Shown: positions 58,289-64,000 of the stretch, piece by piece
Numbering within the stretch: the first letter of the stretch is position 1
Layout of the letters: each line of letters opens with the position of its first letter
Assembly: GCA_017303575.1 (NCBI GenBank)
Contig: JAFLCL010000014.1
Coordinates: forward strand, 1 to 64,000
Source: Deltaproteobacteria bacterium
GTDB lineage: Bacteria; Myxococcota_A; Polyangia; Polyangiales; Sandaracinaceae
Direction of reading: 5' to 3'
Length of the DNA stretch: 64,000 bases
Notes under the pieces: model-generated
What the model saw: the letters and a program-made list of their open reading frames with translations, nothing else
Database searches by the model: none
What the model was told of the DNA's origin: nothing
Translations under genes and position numbers: made by a program

Positions 58289-59908
58289 ATGATTCCCATT
58301 CCGACGCCGATCAACGAGCCCGTCGACTCTCACGCGCCCGGCACCGCGCCTCGCGCGCGGCTCGAAGCGACGCTGCGAGCGATGTCGTCTGCTCCTCCGC
58401 TCGAGATCCCCGCGATCATCGATGGCAAGGCGGTGCGCACGGGCAAGCTCCTGCCCGTGTCGATGCCGCACCAGCACCGGCGCGTGCTCGCGCAGGCCCA
58501 CGAGGCAGGCGAGGCCGAGGTGAGCGCTGCCATCGACGGCGCGATGAAGGTCGCGACCGAGTGGGCGCGCACGCCGTTCGAGACGCGCGCCGCGATCTTC
58601 CTCCGCGCGGCCGATCTCCTGAGCGGGCCCCACCGCGCACGGGTCAACGCCGCCTGCATGCTCGGACAGAGCAAGACCCCGCATCAGTCCGAGATCGACG
58701 CCGTGTGCGAGCTCGCGGACTTCTGGCGCTTCAACGTCCACTTCCTCCGCAAGCTGCACGACGAGCAGCCGCTCTCGCCGGCGGGACAATGGAACCGATC
58801 CGATCTGAGGCCGCTCGAGGGCTTCGTCTTCGCGATCGCGCCGTTCAACTTCCTCTCGATCGCGGCGAACCTGCCGACGGCCCCCGTGCTCTGCGGCAAC
58901 GTCGCGTTGTGGAAGCCTTCCACCACGAGCCTCTTCGGCTGCTGGTACGTGCTCGAGATCCTTCGTGAAGCGGGCCTGCCGGACGGCGTGATCCAGCTCG
59001 TGCCCGGGGAAGGACCCGTGCAAGGCCGAGTCGCGCTCTCGAGCCCGCACCTCGCGGGCATCCACTTCACGGGATCGACGGGCACGTTCAAGGCGCTGTG
59101 GCGCGGCGTGGCCGACAACCTCGATCGTTACCGCAGCTTCCCGCGCCTCGTCGGCGAGACAGGAGGCAAGGACTTCATCCTCGCGCACGCGAGCGCCGAG
59201 CCGATCTCGCTCGCGACGGCGATCGTGCGCGGCGGCTTCGAGTACCAAGGGCAGAAGTGCTCGGCGGCCTCGCGTGTCTACGTACCGCGATCGTTGTGGC
59301 CCGAGGTGCGTGACCGCGCGGTGGCCGACACGAAGCAGATGAAGGTCGGCGACGTCTCGGACTTCTCGACGTTCTGCGGCGCGGTGATCGATCAGCGCGC
59401 GTATCAGCGCATCGCGGGCTACCAGAAGCTCGCGCACGACAGCGCGAAGGTGCTCGTGGGCGGCACGAGCGATGACAGCGAGGGCTGGTTCATCGCGCCG
59501 ACGTTGGTCGAGGTCGACGATCCGAAGCACCGGCTCATGCAGGAAGAGATCTTCGGGCCCGTCGTGACGGTGTACGTCTACGACGACGCGAGGTGGGACG
59601 AGACGCTCGCGCTCGTCGATCAGACCTCGCCGTATGCGCTCACGGGCGCGGTGATCTCGCGCGATCGACACGCGGTGGAGCAAGCGACGCGCGCGCTGCG
59701 GAACAGCGCCGGCAACTTCTACGTGAACGACAAGCCGACGGGCGCCGTCGTCGGTCAGCAGCCGTTCGGCGGCGGACGACAGAGCGGCACCAACGACAAG
59801 GCGGGTGCGTTCTACAACCTCTCGCGCTGGCTGAGCCCGCGGTCGATCAAAGAGACGTTCGTGCCGCCCACGGACTTCCGATACCCGTACCTCGGAGAGT
59901 CGAAGTGA
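58289..59908 (+). CDS. L-glutamate gamma-semialdehyde (P5C) dehydrogenase
   Basis: 539 residues, the single-function ALDH4A1-like form without a PutA proline dehydrogenase domain. Motifs: NVALWKPSTTSLFGCW, FTGSTGTFKALWRGV, GETGGKDFI (Glu), GQKCSAASRVYVP (catalytic Cys), and NDKPTGAVVGQQPFGGGRQS. Oxidises glutamate semialdehyde from proline or ornithine to glutamate with NAD. A longer in-frame extension upstream is rejected because TACCGT lies 8 nt before this ATG. Coupled by 4 bp to a carboxypeptidase gene. Confidence 0.93.
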   Translation: MIPIPTPINEPVDSHAPGTAPRARLEATLRAMSSAPPLEIPAIIDGKAVRTGKLLPVSMPHQHRRVLAQAHEAGEAEVSAAIDGAMKVATEWARTPFETRAAIFLRAADLLSGPHRARVNAACMLGQSKTPHQSEIDAVCELADFWRFNVHFLRKLHDEQPLSPAGQWNRSDLRPLEGFVFAIAPFNFLSIAANLPTAPVLCGNVALWKPSTTSLFGCWYVLEILREAGLPDGVIQLVPGEGPVQGRVALSSPHLAGIHFTGSTGTFKALWRGVADNLDRYRSFPRLVGETGGKDFILAHASAEPISLATAIVRGGFEYQGQKCSAASRVYVPRSLWPEVRDRAVADTKQMKVGDVSDFSTFCGAVIDQRAYQRIAGYQKLAHDSAKVLVGGTSDDSEGWFIAPTLVEVDDPKHRLMQEEIFGPVVTVYVYDDARWDETLALVDQTSPYALTGAVISRDRHAVEQATRALRNSAGNFYVNDKPTGAVVGQQPFGGGRQSGTNDKAGAFYNLSRWLSPRSIKETFVPPTDFRYPYLGESK

Positions 59909-61398
59909 GCGCCGAGGCCAAGTCCGACGCGAAGAAGGACGAGCCCAAGAAGGACGAGCCGAAGAAGCCGCTGCCGCCCGAGCGCGACGTCGTGACCCAT
60001 CACGAGGTCACGATCGGTGGACGCGCGCTCCGCTACCGCGCGACCGCCTCGCTCGTGCACCTGACCGACGCCGACGACGCGCCGCGCGCCGCCGTGTTCG
60101 TCACGTCGTACGTGCTGCTCGGGACGGACGGCGCGCCGCTGGCGCCCGAGACGCGACCGATCACGTTCGCGTTCAACGGCGGTCCGGGCTCGTCGTCGGT
60201 GTGGCTGCACCTCGGCTGGATGGGACCGCACCGCGCGGGCTTCCCCGATCCGATGCACCCGCCGCCCGCGCCGTACCGACTCGAGGCCAACGACGACTCG
60301 GTGCTGCCCGTCACGGATCTGGTGTTCGTCGATCCGGTGGGCACGGGCTACTCGCGCGCGATCGGGGAAGGAAAGCTGGACGACTACACCTCGGTGAAGG
60401 CCGACGTCGAGTCGATGGCCGAGCTCGTGCGCAAGTGGATCACACGCCAGCAGCGCTGGAATTCACCGAAGCTGTTGGTCGGCGAGAGCTTCGGTGGCAC
60501 GCGCGTCGCGGGCCTCGCTGCCTACCTCCAGGATCGCGGCACGATGCTGAACGGCGTCGGCCTGATCTCTGCCGCGCTCGATCTCGCGGCGCTCGAGTTC
60601 CAGTGGGGCAACGACTTCCCGCACGTGATCTACCTGCCGAGCTATGCCGCCGTGGCCGCGTACCACGGCGTCACCGCGCCGACCGACCTCGACGCGACGC
60701 TGCGCGAGGCGCGACGGCTCGCGATCGCCGAGTACGGCCCCGCGCTCTTCGCAGGCAACGCGCTCGATCCAGCGACGCACGCGGCGATGGCCGCGAAGCT
60801 CGCGGCGATCACGGGCCTCTCGGCAAAGTGGATCGCGCAGCAAGGGCTTCGCATCGACATCGCGCGCTTCACGAAGGAGCTCCTGCGCGAGCGCGGCGTG
60901 GTGGTCGGTCGGCTCGACGCGCGCTTCCTCGGTCACGACGTCGACGCGGGCGCAGGTGAGATGCAGTCCGATCCCAGCTTCTCCGCGCCGCTCGGTCCGT
61001 ACCGCGCCCTCATGGGGGACTACCTGAGGCGCGTGCTGAAGGTGGAGGACGATCGCGACTACGAGATCCTCAACATGAAGGTGAACGAGTCGTGGAAGTG
61101 GGAGCTGCCCAAAGGGAAGTCGGGTGGCTACGTGAACGTCGTGGGCGAGCTGCGCCGCGCGATGCTCGACAACCCGCACCTCCGCGTGATGTTCGCGAAC
61201 GGCCTCTACGATCTGGCGACACCGTTCTATGCCAACGAGCACGCGGCGCATCACCTCGGGCACGAGCCACACGTGAGGAAGAACGTGCGAGAGCACACCT
61301 ACCCCGCGGGCCACATGATGTACCTCCACCCGCCCTCGCGCGCGCAGCTGACCAAGGACTTCGAGGCCTTCGTCGCGGAGTGCATGCCCGCACGCTGA
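59905..61398 (+). CDS. Serine carboxypeptidase-like peptidase S10
   Basis: 497 residues from GTG 59905, overlapping the P5CDH stop by 4 bp. Begins with a Lys/Asp/Pro-rich stretch (SDAKKDEPKKDEPKK) and no signal peptide. S10 signatures: FNGGPGSSSVWLHLGWMGPH, VGTGYSRA, nucleophile GESFGGTRVAG, Asp in NGLYDLATPF and His in PAGHMMYLH. S10 enzymes remove C-terminal residues at low pH and are usually secreted; this one appears cytosolic. With P5CDH it may release and burn proline-type amino acids. Confidence 0.9.
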   Translation: MSAEAKSDAKKDEPKKDEPKKPLPPERDVVTHHEVTIGGRALRYRATASLVHLTDADDAPRAAVFVTSYVLLGTDGAPLAPETRPITFAFNGGPGSSSVWLHLGWMGPHRAGFPDPMHPPPAPYRLEANDDSVLPVTDLVFVDPVGTGYSRAIGEGKLDDYTSVKADVESMAELVRKWITRQQRWNSPKLLVGESFGGTRVAGLAAYLQDRGTMLNGVGLISAALDLAALEFQWGNDFPHVIYLPSYAAVAAYHGVTAPTDLDATLREARRLAIAEYGPALFAGNALDPATHAAMAAKLAAITGLSAKWIAQQGLRIDIARFTKELLRERGVVVGRLDARFLGHDVDAGAGEMQSDPSFSAPLGPYRALMGDYLRRVLKVEDDRDYEILNMKVNESWKWELPKGKSGGYVNVVGELRRAMLDNPHLRVMFANGLYDLATPFYANEHAAHHLGHEPHVRKNVREHTYPAGHMMYLHPPSRAQLTKDFEAFVAECMPAR

Positions 61399-61445
61399 GC
61401 CGCGGTCGGTTTGGAAACGGAGGCTCGCGGGAGCGACGCAGCCAG

Positions 61446-61868
61446 ATGCGATCACTCCTCCTCGTCCTCGCGCTCGCGGGTCTCGCGGGTTGTTACGGCT
61501 CGCGCACACGGGGCGGGCACGTCGACCCAACCACGGACGCGGGCCCCCGGGCGGATGCGTTCGTGCGCGCCCCGACGTGTCCGGGCGTGAGCTACCCGTT
61601 CAGTCGCGAGGAGGTCTACCTGGAGACGACCTCCGCCGCGTGCGGGGGCGCACGACCCGCGTGTCTGGTCTACGAGCTCGAGGGCAACCCCGACCCGTCG
61701 TGCACCGAGCAGTGCGCCGATCCCACGGAGGCGCGGCTGCGCGCCTTCTGCACCTGTCGCTGCGACGGCCCCACGCCCTGCACGTGCGACGCCGACGAGA
61801 CGTGCGCGCCGACCGGGTTCTCGTTCGGGAGCTTCTGCGTCGCGCGCGAGATCGCGCCTCGGGGCTGA
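61446..61868 (+). CDS. Cys-rich small lipoprotein
   Basis: 140 residues. Lipobox LAGC, linker with Asp (VDPTTDAGPRADAFV), then twelve Cys including CTCRCDGPTPCTCDADETC. Compact disulfide knot expected. Starts 47 bp after the carboxypeptidase. Function unknown. Confidence 0.75.
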   Translation: MRSLLLVLALAGLAGCYGSRTRGGHVDPTTDAGPRADAFVRAPTCPGVSYPFSREEVYLETTSAACGGARPACLVYELEGNPDPSCTEQCADPTEARLRAFCTCRCDGPTPCTCDADETCAPTGFSFGSFCVAREIAPRG

Positions 61869-61963
61869 GCCTCCGCAACCGAGCCCCCGCGACTGGGACC
61901 TCGCCGAGCGCGCGGCGTCTGCGTTGCCCCCCGCCTCCGCGCCGCGCACAGTTGGCGGGCTCG

Positions 61964-62863
61964 ATGGCCGACCGCACGTACTCACGCGAAGAGATGGAAG
62001 AGATCTTCCGCCGCGCGGCCGAGCACACGGCGTTCGCCGAGTCGGGCGCGGACGCGATCCGCTACGAGGATCTCGAGGCCGCAGCGCGCGAGGTGGGGAT
62101 CGACGCGACGTCGGTGGCCGAGATCGCGAAGAAGGTCGAGGGCGAGCGCGCGATCGTCGCGCAGCGCGCGGACGAGGACGAGATCGTGCGACGCGAGCTC
62201 GCGGAGCGACGACACCGCGCGCGACGCAACCTGCTCACCTACACGATCGTGATGGCGTTCCTGGCGACGCTCGACTGGATGACACCTGGCGGCCCGTGGG
62301 CGCAGTGGGTGGCGCTCGTGTGGGGCCTCTTCGTCGCCCTCGGTCTCGGGCGGGCGCTGCTCGATCCGAGCGAGTCCGATCGCGAGCGCATCATCGGGCG
62401 CGAGCGCAAGCGCAGGGCGCGTCGCGATCGCGAGGAGCGCAGGCAGCGCGCGGCCTCGGAGTGGAAGTCACGCCTGGCCGCGCAACAGGAGGCGATCCAG
62501 CGCGAGCTCGCGCAGCAGGAGGAGCGGCGACGCCACCACGAGGGTCAGCGCCGCGAGGCGAGCCGCGAGCGAGAGCGCGCGAGCCGCGAGTTCGAGCGCG
62601 CGGTCGAGGACGGCGTGACGCACCTGCTCACCGTGGTGGCGCGACGCATCGGAGAGGCTGCGCGCGAGCACGAGGGACCCAAAGGGGACTTCGGGGCCTA
62701 CGTGCGCCGTGAGAAGGAGCGCACCACGGGCGTGCCCGCGAGCGGCCCCGAGATCGCGAAGGTGCGCGTCGCTCCTCCGCACGCCGCGACGGAGCGGACC
62801 GAGGACGAGCTCGAGGAAGACGTCGAGCGTCGAGGCGCGCGACGCGACGTGCGTCGTCGCTGA
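61964..62863 (+). CDS. 2TM-domain membrane protein with charged coiled coil
   Basis: 299 residues from ATG 61964. N-terminal 75 residues are acidic and helical (YSREEMEEIFRRAAEHTA; VGIDATSVAEIAKKV). Two close membrane helices (LLTYTIVMAFLATLDWM; WVALVWGLFVALGLGRALL) fit the 2TM domain found in some bacterial kinase-associated proteins. An Arg/Glu-rich coiled coil (about 145-225) follows. Function unknown; a membrane scaffold is plausible. Stop is 1 bp from the convergent stop (TGAGTCA). Confidence 0.8.
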   Translation: MADRTYSREEMEEIFRRAAEHTAFAESGADAIRYEDLEAAAREVGIDATSVAEIAKKVEGERAIVAQRADEDEIVRRELAERRHRARRNLLTYTIVMAFLATLDWMTPGGPWAQWVALVWGLFVALGLGRALLDPSESDRERIIGRERKRRARRDREERRQRAASEWKSRLAAQQEAIQRELAQQEERRRHHEGQRREASRERERASREFERAVEDGVTHLLTVVARRIGEAAREHEGPKGDFGAYVRREKERTTGVPASGPEIAKVRVAPPHAATERTEDELEEDVERRGARRDVRRR

Positions 62864-62864
62864 G

Positions 62865-64000
62865 TCAGCTCGCTCGACGCGCGACGCGGAGCATGTCGAT
62901 GCGGGCGTCTCGATCGAGCTCGATCTCGAGATGGAAGAGCCGATCGGGATCGACGCCGTCGCACGAGGCGCGCATCGGGCCGCGCACGAGCTCGAGACGA
63001 GCGCCGACGCGGGTCACGACGATCGGCTCGACCGCCGCCGAGAGCATGCAGCCGGGACCGAACGCGTTGCCCTCGGCATCGAGCGCGATCTCGATCGCGT
63101 CGAAGGTCGTGCCTGACGCGTCGTGAAGCCGGATGGTGCGTGCGCCCGAGCCCTCGAGGCCGATGGAGAACGTGCCCAGCACCATCGCGCCGAGGCCGAG
63201 GCGCACTCCCGAGCGGGTCGCCCGCGGGCCGTCGAGGTCGCTCGGAAGCGTCGCGGTGACGAACGTCGACGTCAGGTCGCTCGGGAAGAGCAGGCGATCG
63301 TTGGGCAGGCTGGACCACGGTGCTGGCTCCTCGAGCGTACGGAGCGTGGCCCCCGCGCCATCGATCTCGAGCACGTGACCGTTCTCGAGCGCCAAGAGCG
63401 TGCGCGGGTCACGCGTGAGCTCGAGGCGCTGCGCGGTGCCGAGGTGCGCGGTCCAGAGCTCGGCGAGGGCGCGACCCGCGACGTTCGTCCCGACGAGCAG
63501 GACGCGGCCCGAGGGCAGCGCGACGCCGCGCGGTTCGAGGATCTCGGAACGTCGCGCGAGCAGCTCCACGCGCGGGGGCTCGGCGTGCAGATCGATCACG
63601 CGCACCTCCTCGCCTGCCACGTGGAACAGGCGGTCGAGCGAGAGCCCGAGCACGAGGTCGGGCACGGGAACCGAGGTGTCGAGCGTCCGCGAGCGATCGA
63701 GACCTGCCTCGATGCGCTCGATCGTCGCGATGCCCTCGCCCGCCAGCGTGCGACCTCCCGCGACGAAGATCGCGCCCTCGCTCGAGAGGAGCAGCGTCGG
63801 GGCGATTCGGGGTGCTCCGAGCGCAGGCCCGAGCGACGCGGTGCGCTCGTCCGGATCGATCACGTCGATGCGCGCGACGAGAGAGTCGAGGTCACCTCCA
63901 CTGCGACCGCCGACGAGGACGACTTGTCCGCCGGTGCGCGTGGCGCCGTGATCGCGACGCGGCAGAGACAGCCGACCGCCGGGGCCCTCATCGGTGGGAG
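62865..64000 (-). CDS. Kelch-like beta-propeller protein, N-terminus beyond the window
   Basis: 378 codons are open to the window edge, so the start is missing. Kelch-type units near the edge: RTGGQVVLVGGRSGGDLDSL and SSEGAIFVAGGRTLAGEGIA, with TIERIEAG and VARIDVID strands between; the C-terminal half (LFPSDLTSTFVTATLPSD) is beta-rich without clear repeats and has one Cys pair. Such propellers in this lineage are often exported lipoproteins, but no signal can be judged here. Partner and ligand unknown. Confidence 0.8.
   Translation of the reverse strand, partial: PTDEGPGGRLSLPRRDHGATRTGGQVVLVGGRSGGDLDSLVARIDVIDPDERTASLGPALGAPRIAPTLLLSSEGAIFVAGGRTLAGEGIATIERIEAGLDRSRTLDTSVPVPDLVLGLSLDRLFHVAGEEVRVIDLHAEPPRVELLARRSEILEPRGVALPSGRVLLVGTNVAGRALAELWTAHLGTAQRLELTRDPRTLLALENGHVLEIDGAGATLRTLEEPAPWSSLPNDRLLFPSDLTSTFVTATLPSDLDGPRATRSGVRLGLGAMVLGTFSIGLEGSGARTIRLHDASGTTFDAIEIALDAEGNAFGPGCMLSAAVEPIVVTRVGARLELVRGPMRASCDGVDPDRLFHLEIELDRDARIDMLRVARRAS

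Noticed and set aside
1..64000. tRNA or rRNA genes
   Set aside because: No cloverleaf with a GGTTC-type arm and no rRNA-like conserved block was noticed on either strand; a covariance search would be decisive.

Overview
The window is very GC-rich, densely coding DNA from a delta-proteobacterial predator or soil-type genome, most likely a myxobacterium of the Polyangiales/Sandaracinus kind. Support: four eukaryote-like Ser/Thr kinases (two with the myxobacterial HRD[IV]SP[HQ]N catalytic loop), a MYXO-CTERM sorting tail, a TIGR04551-like outer-membrane barrel, many lipoproteins with Asp/Ala/Pro-rich linkers, a serpin, a eukaryote-type bifunctional PFK-2/FBPase-2, and the type 2 IPP isomerase. 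No rRNA, tRNA, CRISPR array, transposase or phage gene was seen; this reads as chromosomal backbone.

Layout. 1-4206(-): truncated alpha-2-macroglobulin-like protein, then a small Tat-type repeat lipoprotein and a methyltransferase lipoprotein (to 5907). 5939-8492: HAD-IG 5'-nucleotidase and a metallophosphatase. 8593-11428: lipoprotein, MlaE permease, small secreted protein, FtsX-like permease, mostly overlapping. 11491-13257: Ser/Thr kinase with PEGA domain. 13290-16707(-): translationally coupled ECF sigma / FecR-like / VWA-lipoprotein operon, divergent from a lipoprotein serpin (16846-18126). 18375-22091: PFK-2/FBPase-2, lipoprotein, MpaB/Lcp-like (DUF2236) protein, methyltransferase. 22104-28042(-): secreted protein, RCC1-like lipoprotein, large FG-GAP/CARDB lipoprotein. 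28127-34536: thioesterase, HflX, a DUF4419-MurB fusion, short endonuclease V, DUF3592-like protein. 34596-39228(-): peptidase MA-like protein, MYXO-CTERM protein, alpha/beta hydrolase. 39877-48601: a polyhydroxyalkanoate (PHA) region: phaR(-) divergent from a seven-gene run (lipoprotein, alpha/beta hydrolase lipoprotein, outer-membrane barrel, paralogous lipoprotein, PhaE/phasin-like coiled coil, acyl-CoA ligase, PHA synthase). 48664-55927: kinase with cyclic-nucleotide-binding domain, SDR, two coupled kinases. 55981-64000: IPP isomerase, barrel protein, P5C dehydrogenase coupled to an S10 carboxypeptidase, lipoprotein, 2TM-domain protein, truncated kelch-like protein.

Three genome-level patterns stand out. 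First, most operon-leading genes lack a Shine-Dalgarno and instead have a TAnnnT-like -10 hexamer ending 5-8 nt before the start codon, often with a TTGAC-like -35 16-18 bp further up: the signature of leaderless mRNAs. Second, four copies of a structured intergenic repeat start exactly on the stop codon of the upstream gene, in the sense orientation, and their hairpins differ by compensatory changes. Third, convergent genes abut with stop codons 0-12 bp apart. The PHA region carries two near-identical palindromic sites, one overlapping the phaR promoter and one at the start of the seven-gene run, predicting that PhaR controls both itself and an operon joining PHA synthesis to cell-envelope proteins.
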